A stretch of 14,151 nt of DNA, from positions 155,332 through 169,482 of the forward strand of contig QKYT01000004.1 in the NCBI GenBank assembly GCA_003550305.1, written 5' to 3'. Origin of the DNA: Glomus cerebriforme (lineage: Eukaryota; Glomeromycota; Glomeromycetes; Glomerales; Glomeraceae). Position 1 is the first letter of the stretch; every line of letters starts with the position of its first letter. Under the pieces are notes generated by a model. The model saw only the letters and a list, made by a program, of their open reading frames with translations. It had not been told where the DNA came from and ran no database searches. Below, piece by piece: positions 1 to 8,121 of the stretch. The position numbers and the translations under genes were made by a program.

Positions 1-716
1 AAATATACATTCCTTCTGTATAATATCTTCCTTTCTGGATAAAATTTGACTGGATCGTATGAATTATTAATTTCTAGTGACTAAGTACTGCAAAAACACA
101 TGGAGATGACATAATGAATGAAATTTGCATTAATAGAAATTATTGCTGAAGATGCATCAAAATATAAAATAATAAAGAACATTAAATAATGTTGGATGGG
201 ATTGATAATATTATCGGATAAAGTAATAAGCAATATTTGGATAAAAATAGTAAAATTAATGATTTATTTAGGACAGATTAGAAATATAGAAAAAAATATA
301 ATTAGAAATAAATTTAATACTGATATTACTAATAATACTGTAACATTTTATTTGGAATTTTTAAATAATTAAATAAACAATTAATTTTGCAAAAAAATCT
401 ATTTAATGTATTTTATAAAATGATCTATAAATAAAAATATTATTATTATTGTATCATAAATGTTCCATTTAGTTGGGTTGCAGAATATTATCTTAAAAAC
501 CATTTTTACTTAAAAATATTCGTTTAAAAAGTCAAAGCCCTGGATTAATTAAAGGGGGATTATTATGGTTAAATGTGTTGAATGGCAAACAAAAATAGTC
601 AACTAATCGAATTGATGATATAGTTAAATTAACAGAAAGGGAGAGGAATTAGTAAATAAAATGAAGCAGGAGTAGAAAAGATTATATTAAAATAATTTAT
701 GGTTGATGCAATGGAA
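1..716. other. A+T-rich stretch without a recognisable gene
   Basis: Stops are dense in all frames. On the minus strand this is where a kinase domain would follow the CxxC pseudogene, but no kinase motif can be read. I see nothing else I can support. Confidence 0.5.
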
Positions 717-1807
717 TTATTTTATTTTACATAGATTTGACATCTTGTTATATATAATTGGTATGATAACAAAAATTGATGACAAAACCTCTCTTCTATA
801 AACATTTAATGGATTAGTTGCATCAATACAACTTATAATATTAGTAATATTATAATAATTCTTGATATTAAATCTTGTATCATAAATTAACGCATATATA
901 TCTTCATTTTCACTGTGAAATCCATAGTATCAAATAGAAATAGTTAATATTCTTTTGCATTTCCTACACTGTGATTGATCTGATAATCCAAAAATAATAT
1001 TTGTTGTTAAACAATATCTACATCCAGAATAGACAATATAACAACGTGTACACCATTTTTGACAATCGGATATAAATTTAAATTCTAATTTGCAGATTGC
1101 ACATCTACCAGAAATATCCCACCATGGCAAATAAAGACTTTGAATCTATCCATCCAGAAGAAATTAGATAACAGTCTGAACATAATCTGGATATGGTATC
1201 TTTGAAAGGAATATTATGATAAATTAAATTTCCACATAATGTGCAATTACTCATAGGTCTATAAATAATCGTTAATAATATTTGCGAATATTTGACAATT
1301 TTTACACCACTCTTTAATATAACATGTAGTAAACATTTCATTTCTGCTTGTTACAAGTTCCATATGTTCTACTGTATACATAGGCTAGACCAAAGGGTGC
1401 CTATAAGTACATCCAAGTATGTATTATTGTCAGTTGCATCATCAACAAATTGCGAGAAGCAATTTTTACAGTATTTTCGGTTAGATACTGTAAATGATTC
1501 CAAGTGTAAAAATTTTTACAATAAAGCAATTAACATTATTTTCATTAAATGAAACAAAGTTAATTGGTATTGGGCTAGATTTTAATCTTGGTGTTGGGTC
1601 AAAAGAATTTCTCATCTGTGTTTGTGAGTTCCATAAGGTAATAAGAATTTGCGATGAATTTATTACAATATAACAGATAATATAAAAATTTCTTTCAAGA
1701 CTTTCTATTTTAAATTTAGAATTCCATTTGCTTAGTTTGGTAGCTTTGATCGACAAGAATTCATGGAATTCTATTAATAATTTCTTATGGCAAGCCGAGT
1801 TGGACAA
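717..1807 (-). pseudogene. CxxC-array (kinase-associated) protein, degenerate
   Basis: Reading from 1807 down, different frames give pieces of one protein in order: KSSPIPINFVSFNENNVNC; VSNRKYCKNCFSQFVDD with DNNTYLDV; EWCKNC; MSNCTLCGNLIYHN with RLCSDCYLISSGWID; LPWWDISGRCAIC, SDCQKWCTRCY and GCRYCLTTNIIFG; QSQCRKCKR; then after a stop at 930-932, IYDTRFNIKNYYNITN and NPLNVYR. This cysteine-pair array, with the GCRYCLTTNIIFG signature, is one I recognise from large Glomeromycotina families that usually carry a protein kinase domain next to it; that memory is not checked. The pairs probably bind zinc. At least four frameshifts (near 1530, 1350-1390, 1262-1300 and 1130) and several stops rule out one intact product, and they do not coincide with donor/acceptor pairs. 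No kinase domain is seen downstream before position 1. Confidence 0.65.
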
Positions 1808-2180
1808 AACTATTAAGCATTGGGCAGGTGAAAATTAAGCATGGATTGACAAAATATCACCCCGCACTTGACATTTTACCTGTCCATATTTGGTGTTCGT
1901 ACTTGATGTTTTATATATAGATAGGTCAAATTCTACCCGGGATGGATATTATCACTGATCGACATAATATGTGATATCTAAGTTGGCAAATTTCGAGCAA
2001 ATTTCCAACATTTAATTTTTTAACCAAAAATTTTTTTATATACAGTATCTTCAATCCGAATGAAGTTATAGCTCACTTTATAAGTTTTACTTACTAAATT
2101 ATTTCTGGTGGATAAATTATGAATTTATATCATCAATTAATAATTTGATCCTAATAGGATAAGTGGCTCAAAAAAAAGCT
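1808..2180. other. Intergenic, small repeats only
   Basis: It holds the looser inverted pair near 1822/1872, two similar pieces CACTTGACATTTTA and TACTTGATGTTTTA (about 1866 and 1901), and the hairpin at 1982-2009. These may be worn transposon ends. No start exon for the array that follows is evident. Confidence 0.4.
1982..2009. repeat. Hairpin GTTGG-c-AAATTT / AAATTTCCAAC
   Basis: The 11-bp arms carry one bulged C around a 5-nt loop. It lies between the CxxC pseudogene and the mini-exon array, close to a looser inverted pair GGGCAGGTGAAAAT / ATTTTACCTGTCC (about 1822 and 1872). Confidence 0.45.
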
Positions 2181-2228
2181 GATCTTTTTTTTGTAGATTT
2201 TTAGGCTACGATTTTGAGTATAGAAATA

Positions 2229-2306
2229 GTAAGTTTCGCAAGAAATTTTAGTATTTTTTTAATTAGAAACGTCTATTAACGTTTCTTTTAATTTTTTCTT
2301 TTACAG
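2229..2306 (+). other. Well-formed intron-like unit 1
   Basis: GTAAGT donor, branch-like CTATTAAC at 2273-2280 inside the stem GAAACGT/ACGTTTC (2266-2285), T-rich tract and ACAG acceptor, 78 nt. It follows a 32-nt mini-exon candidate (2197-2228). Confidence 0.5.
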
Positions 2307-2408
2307 GTTTCAGCCTAGGACAAAAAAAAAAGAAATTTTGCACATTTAATTATAAACGATTATTATTAATGTTACTTTTTTTTATAGGCTCAGGCTCGAT
2401 ATAATGAA

Positions 2409-2505
2409 GTGAGTTTCGTGGCATTTGTCGTGAAATAACTTTTTTTTTTGCATTAATTTTAATTAGAAACGTTTACTAATGTTTCATTTAATTGTTTTTT
2501 TATAG
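2409..2505 (+). other. Well-formed intron-like unit 3
   Basis: GTGAGT donor, TACTAAT branch match at 2474-2480 within GAAACGT/ATGTTTC arms, T tract and ATAG acceptor, 97 nt. Joining the 21-nt mini-exon 2388-2408 to the next one keeps an open frame (LRLDIMK then FRVQVMN). Confidence 0.5.
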
Positions 2506-2737
2506 ATTTCGAGTTCAGGTAATGAATGGATAAGTTTCGCAACATTTGTAACGGAACTACATTTTTTTTTTTTATTTTCTTTTTTTATAGGTTTCGATTC
2601 AGATGATGGAATGATTAAATTTCGCAACTTTAGTTGTGAAACTTTGTTTTTCTTTTATTTTTATTAGAAAGAAACATTTATTAACATTCCTCTCTTTTTT
2701 TTTTCTTTTGTAGGTTTCAGAATCAGGCAATTGAACG

Positions 2738-2817
2738 GTAAGTTTCACGAAACAGTTTTTTTTTGTTGTTTTTTTTATTAGAAAGATTAACTAACGTTTC
2801 TTTTTTACCTTCTGTAG
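2738..2817 (+). other. Well-formed intron-like unit 6
   Basis: GTAAGT donor, TAACTAAC branch match at 2788-2795, T/C tract and TGTAG acceptor, 80 nt. The preceding mini-exon 2714-2737 is 24 nt, and joining across the intron keeps one frame. Confidence 0.55.
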
Positions 2818-2842
2818 GTTTCAGATTTGGGACACTGGAAAC

Positions 2843-2926
2843 GTAAGTTTCACAACTTTAGTTGCAAAGCTGATTTTTTTTATCACAAAGAAACGTTTTC
2901 TAACGCTTCTTTGATTTTTTTTGTAG
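2843..2926 (+). other. Well-formed intron-like unit 7
   Basis: GTAAGT donor, TTCTAAC branch match at 2898-2904 within GAAACGT/ACGCTTC arms, T tract and TGTAG acceptor, 84 nt. The preceding mini-exon is 25 nt (2818-2842) and the next begins TTTCAG, in the same frame. Confidence 0.55.
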
Positions 2927-3210
2927 TTTCAGAATCTTTGGATCAAGTTTAGGATACAACTAGTTTCGAAGGTACTCCTTAAAATTTAGTTTCTTTTTTT
3001 TTTATTAGAAAGGATTTCCTTGGATATTTTTTTTATAGGCTAGATTCAGCTTCTACTATTTTTGAATAATGGATAGATAATAAACTATATTTTTTTTTTT
3101 TGCAAGAAACTTTTTTAATGTTTCTTTTCGTTNTTTTTTTTTTTTATTTAAATTTAAAGTAATTAAACAATGACCGGTTCATAAGACCATTTATATATAT
3201 GTCCTGGCTG

Positions 3211-3247
3211 AAAGACCGGTCTTTTTCGGACCGGACCGGACCGATCC
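3211..3247. repeat. Palindrome AAAGACCGGTCTTT followed by CGGAC repeats
   Basis: A perfect 14-bp palindrome (3211-3224) is followed by CGGAC repeated three times and then CGATC (3227-3246). ACCGGTT at 3173-3179 lies a little upstream. It is the only markedly G+C-rich spot for over a kilobase and lies exactly where homology to DUF4419 begins. It looks like a transposon end or the remains of one, but no partner copy is in the window. Confidence 0.5.
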
Positions 3248-3254
3248 AACCCTT

Positions 3255-4360
3255 ATGACTGCAGCAATTATTCATGCTTATAACAATCAATAAAGAGTTA
3301 GTCATCATATTAATTATAATGTAGAAAATTTTCATTCTCGCTTTGTTATCATGAAGATAAAAAAAAAAAAGAAATAAATGTTTGGGTCAATGATATTTTA
3401 GATTATAGAAATTCATGCCTTGGCCTGAATGGTAAATAGATTGATTATATAAACTGATCAAGCTGTAGAAAAGATTGATATAAAATCTCTTTTAGAATGC
3501 AATTTTTCTACAACATCAAAAACTTCTCTAACTGCTAGTCGTATTGTTCTTTTAGATATGGTTAAAGCATATTTTATGTGTACTATACAACTATTCTATG
3601 TGAAATTCCTAAGATTGCTTCCGAAGGTACTTTAGATAGATTGGATAAAATTGCATGAAAATTAGTTGAAATTTATAAGAGAAGTCGCATCCATAATGCA
3701 CGTCTGTAGATTTGTGGCGCATCAAAATCATAAAAAGAAAATTTTCATATTAGCATATAACTCTTAAAAGTTACAACTAGATGTAATTTCGCTGCTCTGC
3801 ATGTTTACTTAGAGTGTTAAAAGCAGTTCTAAATATCATTATTGACTTATTTGACAAAAACTTTCTTTCCGTCGAATCCATGTGATCAGCAAAGACGTAA
3901 AATTAATTATTTATGTGTAAAATCAAAAACGGTATTTTAAACCTCCTTTCAAACATTAAGTAAACTTGCAGAGCAGGTGAAAATACATCTACCGTATAAA
4001 TTTAAAAAGCTTTATATCAAGGAAAAAAATTATTAATTATTTTTTTTTTTGAAAAATTGTTACGCCACAAACCTTGCAAATAGTTTCATTGGTTGGTGAT
4101 GAAACTGCGAAGAAAGGTACTGATGACAAATCAATAAATTAGAAAGAGCGAATTGAACTGATTGACCAATGAGACCTTGCATTAATCTTGTATTTTCCAT
4201 TCTTTATATGGACAATTTCGGAGGTTTCTTTTAATTAGGCAACATTTATTTACTTATAAGGAATTAATTTTATTTTCCTTCATGCTTTTTAAAGTCAAAT
4301 TTAATTACAGTATTATGATAATGATTATGCTAAATAAAGTTAACTTGTAAGAAAAGCATA
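3255..4360 (+). pseudogene. Decayed DUF4419 paralogue, split by an inserted element
   Basis: Segments align by eye with the gene at 10305-11316. The block 3255-3684 matches about 10453-10980 with large gaps, and 4081-4360 matches about 11240-11475, including the 3' untranslated flank (CCATTCTTTATATG and GTTAACTTGTAA are shared). The first part can be read as MTAAIIHAYNN, then VSHHINYNVENF, the core FSTTSKTSLTASRIVLLD and MVKAYF. The PDDIW region, a stretch of about 75 bp after the EDW region, and the 10980-11240 equivalent are missing. Frameshifts and stops are frequent. It keeps family residues that the 10.3 kb copy has lost (INYN after SHH, and LDM before VKAYF), so neither copy is simply derived from the other. 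An inverted-repeat element sits at 3711-4071. Upstream, homology stops at a CGGAC-repeat segment. Confidence 0.75.
3711..4071. mobile_element. MITE-like foldback element inserted in the DUF4419 relic
   Basis: The ends are TTTGTGGCG (3711-3719) and its perfect complement CGCCACAAA (4063-4071). An inner inverted pair is CTGCTCTGCATGTTTACTTA (3792-3811) against 3957-3976, identical in 19 of 20 positions. Between these, the arms align imperfectly, giving arms of roughly 100-115 bp around a central stretch of about 145 bp. There is no coding sequence, so any mobility would depend on a transposase elsewhere. No clear target duplication is visible, and the exact ends may be off by a few bases. The family is not recognised. 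Its position between two DUF4419 relic blocks suggests insertion into, or next to a deletion in, the dead gene. Confidence 0.65.
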
Positions 4361-4810
4361 TAAATCTCTGTTCTGCTGCGGTGATTGGCTGCGGTCGGAG
4401 TGTAATTTAATTTCTGGGAGTAACAATCCCGAATGATCGACTAGATTGTTTTTTTTTTAAAAAAAAAAAAAATTTAAAATAATTAAAAAAAAAATAAATA
4501 TTTTTATTTATTTATTTATTTTATTTTTTTTTTTTAAAAAAAAAAGAATTTAAGGTATTATTACAATAACAATATCATTTTTTTTAAGTCAATATTCAAA
4601 GATTTACAACAAAGACTCTGGCACCATTTTTCAAAAACTATCATTATCATGTTCATCAATGAAGCATGCGAGTTATTGTTCATGCGTAATAATGAAAATC
4701 CGATTAACAATTAACTTACAAAAAGTAATAACCCGCTTTTATTTACTAATTTGCATATTATTTGGCGTTAGATAACGTAATAATGCATTTATGAAAGAAA
4801 TGCCGATCAC
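4361..4810. other. Upstream region of the F-box gene
   Basis: A short G+C-richer piece (4371-4440, CTGCTGCGGTGATTGGCTGC) is followed by a low-complexity A/T block at 4447-4553 with T-run/A-run mirrors and TTTA repeats, then ordinary A+T-rich sequence. No gene is seen. Confidence 0.5.
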
Positions 4811-4817
4811 GTCCTGA

Positions 4818-4825
4818 TATAAATA
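4818..4825 (+). promoter_or_regulatory. TATA-like box of the F-box gene
   Basis: TATAAATA lies 62 nt before the ATG. The surrounding 13-mer TGATATAAATAAA (4815-4827) occurs again at 10140-10152 upstream of the DUF4419 gene. Between the box and the ATG is a T-run followed by a long A-run. The position fits a core promoter, but in such A+T-rich DNA a chance match is possible. Confidence 0.45.
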
Positions 4826-4886
4826 AAGGACAAATCCTCAGGTTTTTTTTTAAAAAAAAAAAAAAAAAATTCAACATAATCAAAAA

Positions 4887-5900
4887 ATGTCAATTACAAA
4901 ATTCCCTCCTGAACTCTTTATTAAAATCTGCACTTTTTTACCACCAGCTGATTTATTTACACTTTCTCAAGTATGTCGGAAATTTCGTGGATATTTATTT
5001 GCTCCAAATTCTCTTTCTACTCAACAAATATGGAGGGAATCTCGTTTAAAATTTATACCAAATGAAACTATACCTCCACCCGAAGGAATGAGTGAAGAAA
5101 AATACGTTGAATTATTAATGATGGAACGAGGTTGTCAAATTTGTAAACACGCTAAAAAATGTGAGATTTATTGGCAATTTGAAATTAGATGTTGTGAAAA
5201 ATGTTTGAAAAATAAAACCATAGAGTAAGTTTTCGTAATCTTTCATTTAAAGTATTTATTTTTATTTTTATATTATTTTTTGATCGATTTTTTTAAAACT
5301 AATAAATGGGTTTCTTTTTTTTTTTTTTTTAGACGATTTAAATTGACTATCGAAATGAAATATCCACTGGAATTAATTAATATTCTACCATACACCGAAT
5401 ACAAATATTCCAAATATTATTGGATAGATCAAATATATCTTGCATATAATCAATACTATGGTTTATCAAAAGAAAATTTACAATCTTGGTTGGATGATAA
5501 AAAACCTAAATTTCATTCCATAATGAAATATGTTGCACAGCGCAAACCAATAATTCTTTGTCCATTTTATCCTGATTGGTTCTCTTCTCCAATTTTCCCT
5601 CCTCTGTTAAATAGGAGATGGTGTGATGGTTTATATTTGAAAAGTAGGAATTGGGAAAATAGGATTGATAATAATTATGTTGAAAATATACCTCAACTAA
5701 TTCAATTTCAAATTCAAAAACTCGAGAAACAATCTACTTTTTGTAGTCAAGTGAATATAAAAAATAATTTACATTCAAAATATAGTCCACATAAACATTC
5801 TGATGAGCTAAAAAGAAATGATTTTGTTAAAACAAAGGATAAATTTAATATGAAAGTCAAGAATTTTAAAAAAAATAAACTAGTTCAAAGATATGGTTAA
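4887..5900 (+). CDS. F-box protein with cysteine cluster (two exons, join 4887-5224, 5333-5900)
   Basis: Splicing gives a 301-residue protein. Residues about 5-50 form an F-box (FPPELFIKICTFLP, then DLFTLSQVCRKFR and IWRESR), the Skp1-binding module that brings substrates to SCF ubiquitin ligases. A cysteine cluster follows: CQIC at 83-86, C92 and CCEKC at 102-106. The CxxC plus CxxC spacing suggests a small zinc-binding fold, as in F-box proteins of Glomeromycotina and basidiomycetes. Exon 2 is rich in aromatic residues, contains RRWCDGLYLKSRNW, and ends in a lysine-rich tail. No signal peptide or membrane segment is visible. The start ATG follows an A-rich leader and a TATAAATA box about 60 nt upstream. 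The 108-nt intron splits a GA|A codon and restores one frame exactly. If the intron is retained, translation stops after 113 residues, leaving only the F-box and cysteine cluster. No lesion is seen, unlike the neighbouring relics. The F-box call is firm; the substrate is unknown. Confidence 0.88.
5225..5332 (+). other. Spliceosomal intron of the F-box gene
   Basis: The donor is GTAAGT at 5225-5230. A branch-site match AACTAAT lies at 5297-5303, followed by a long T run and AG at 5331-5332. The length is 108 nt. Removing it joins two open frames without a stop. It is a useful local standard for what a real intron looks like here and matches the signals in the 2.2-3.1 kb array. Confidence 0.88.
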
Positions 5901-7473
5901 TTTACATATTTAAAAATGTCAAATCAAAGATGAAAAGTTATTGATAATTTATGAATCACCTAATCGTCTTTAATATTGTACTTATTATTAGAAGATTCTA
6001 GAGATATTTATTTCTTCTTAACCTTTCGTTTATATTATAATATATTTTAGCATTTAGTTGTATAGCCTATAATTAATATAGTTTTTGTATTATTATTATT
6101 GTAAAATATTCTTTATTAATAATTTTTTTTTTTTACTGTTAATATGCGTATTTTCTTTAAATTAAGTCTCTAATAAAATAAATCCTCTATAACGATTTAT
6201 AACTCATGATCAATTGACCAGAATTTAAAAAATAGCTCATTAGGAAACTTTATTTTTATTTTTAATTTAAGACGCAGAGTGCGTTACAAAAATGTAGAAT
6301 AATAGGAACTAAACTATGGAAATTTTAAATTGATACTCTACCCATCTACCGCATTATACAAATCACATGTCTTAAAAATTCAGCATGATATCTTAATTTT
6401 GGCCGAAATTGTTTAATTTTATGAAGCTATCAATTAGGATGAGAGATTCAACTAATATAGCTTTAAAAGAATGATGCAATATACTGTACCTGATGAAAAA
6501 AGAAGTTCGTGGACGGACATAAGCAGGTGCATTTTATTTTACTGGCACCTTATATACAAAGCAATAAAATTCAGATTAAGTATCTTTTTCAATAGGTTTT
6601 GGAATTAATGTCTATACAATAGCTTGGAGAAAAATGATTGTGTTTGTTGATAAGATTATACTAAACATCAAAAGGAACGTATAGCTCGGCATTATCATAT
6701 GTTCTGGCTATTTTATTTTATCGTAATAAAAAATTAAGTGGGCCTTAATTTCTTATTATAAATACATTCAGTATCAGCAGGTTCAAGAGATATATAATAT
6801 CAAAACAAAGATTAACATAAAGAAATTTTGGACTATTTAATGTTATCTTTAGTAAAATTAAGTTTTAAAAGTTGCTTATGTGACCTTCTTCAGAAACACA
6901 AATAGTGTCTAGTTCAAAAGAAATGAACCCTAAAAAAGAAAAGGTCTTTGATTAGCAAAAATTGAAAGAAAGACTAATTCTCCTCCAAATTAGTCAGATT
7001 TTCTTTCCCAGAGTAAGAGAAAATCATGATCCATCCGCCTCCTGTATTCTCTAGATAGGCTCCTTTTAATGATTCGAAATTACCTTAATTTTTTTTTTTT
7101 TTTTTTTACCAGAATTAACGATAGTCCGAAATTATCTTTTTTCTTTTGAATCCAAATATGGATAATGAAAATAAATCTCAATCATATATATTTTTTCTTT
7201 TTACCAAAATTAATGAAATATTTATATTCCGAGTGAAATAATTACACTCATTTGGAGTTATATTATCCTCAAAGAAAGTGGACTACATCATTAATATGAA
7301 CGGCGATAACACTCACTATTTGTAGAAATTAAAAATTACAATTTATTAATTTTATGCAAATTAAATAATTAAATAAAAAATTTTAATCTATAACATTAAA
7401 TTTTATAAATAAAAAAATTCAATTTTATTAAAATAAAACATCCATAATAGATTTCATTAATGTATTTTTCAAT
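5901..7473. other. 3' flank of the F-box gene and intergenic sequence
   Basis: A poly(A)-signal match AATAAA at 6172-6177 could end the F-box transcript, though it is about 270 nt past the stop. The piece GFGINVYTIAWRKMIVFVDK can be read at about 6599-6658 but with stops close by, so I do not call a gene. The hairpin at 6964-7007 is listed separately. Confidence 0.4.
6964..7007. repeat. Hairpin GAAAGAAAGACTAATT with bulge
   Basis: Sixteen bases pair with the segment 6988-7007, leaving a 4-nt bulge and a loop of about 8 nt. There is no T run on either side to suggest a polymerase III terminator, and no gene adjoins it. Confidence 0.45.
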
Positions 7474-8121
7474 TTAATATTTACGATAAATAAAAGTGAT
7501 TTTTGTAATACGATTATTCCATTCAATAAAAAATGATTCCAAATTTTCTAAATATAATTCTGAAATGTTTATACTTCCTTCCCTTTTAAATGTACTCTAT
7601 CCATCCCTCCAAATTCCAATACTTTCTAATTGTTGACAACTATCAAATCATTTTAACGTTTCATGATCCATAAGCTGAATATATAGAAAATTTAAATTTG
7701 GACAAATTTAGCTATTGATAAATTAATGAATTTTCACAATTTATATTCTAGAAAATAACAAATTTCTGCAAATTTATGAATTTAATAAATTTTGTTAATG
7801 AAGGTTCAATCTCATCAATATCCATATAACTATATTCATAATTATCATCAAAGATATTTAAATTAATCTTGTGAAGAAATTAAATCTTTTAACTCATCTA
7901 AAAAAGAATCTTTAAAATATATATTTAATGATTGAATATTATAACTAATAAAAAATTTAGAATGACTATTTGAATTGCAAGTTAAACAATTTTTCGCTCC
8001 AGGAAAATGAGTAAAAGTTATCCCACTTATATACTATATTATAAAAACCATCAATATATTTACCCGCATCATAAGTTTTAAATGATAATTCTTTTAAAGA
8101 AGAAATTTGACTCATAACCAT
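7474..8121 (-). pseudogene. Leucine-rich F-box-type protein, degenerate
   Basis: From the ATG at 8121 the frames give MVMSQISSLKELSFKTYDAG and KYIDGFYNI, then, after a shift, GITFTHFPGAKNCLTCNSNS, HSKFFISYNIQSLNIYFKDS and FLDELKDLISSQD. After another shift come LNIFDDNYEYSYMDIDEIEP and FINLQKFVIF, and near the end LENLESFFIEWNNRITKITF. The ordered leucine-rich segments and the LESFFIEWNNR-like tail are what I know from leucine-rich F-box proteins of Rhizophagus. No F-box is visible at the start, so the N-terminus is missing or lost. At least three frameshifts and several stops make it a pseudogene. The family call rests on memory and is moderately sure. Confidence 0.55.

Larger units (their letters stand above)
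2181..3137 (+). repeat. Tandem array of intron plus mini-exon units
   Basis: About nine degenerate units follow one another. Acceptor-like TAG/CAG triplets end at 2196, 2306, 2387, 2505, 2590, 2713, 2817, 2926 and 3038 (spacing 81-123 bp). The composite unit reads GTAAGTTTCGCAAC, TTTAGTTGCGAAAC, a T run, ATTAGAAACGTTTACTAACG, a T run, TTGTAG and GTTTCAG plus about 15 nt. Clear donors are present at 2229, 2409, 2738 and 2843. Other units have decayed donors (ATAAGT at 2530, ATTAAAT near 2614, none at about 2325). Two hairpin-forming palindromes recur: one just after the donor (best at 2620-2641) and one round the branch site (best at 2266-2285). Translation of the joined mini-exons stays open in units 3-4 and 6-8. 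No signal peptide, start codon or terminal exon is evident. It could be a decayed repeat gene or a satellite that resembles introns. An N at 3133 in a T run shows an assembly uncertainty. Confidence 0.75.

Noticed and set aside
1292..1552. Open frame of 86 codons on the plus strand
   Set aside because: It runs antisense to the CxxC-array relic and contains no motif; the minus-strand reading explains the sequence.
2181..3137. Calling the array an SP7-type effector gene
   Set aside because: No signal peptide, start exon or matching protein repeat is visible; the similarity is only in the layout of repeated short exons.
2181..3137. CRISPR array
   Set aside because: The repeats are degenerate, unevenly spaced and carry eukaryotic splice signals; the window is fungal in character.
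3144..3335. Open frame of 63 codons on the minus strand
   Set aside because: It crosses the CGGAC repeat and the opposite strand of the DUF4419 relic; no protein-like pattern.
6480..6730. Possible gene with the piece INVYTIAWRKMIVFVDK
   Set aside because: Stops fall on both sides within a short distance and no family or splice pattern supports it.
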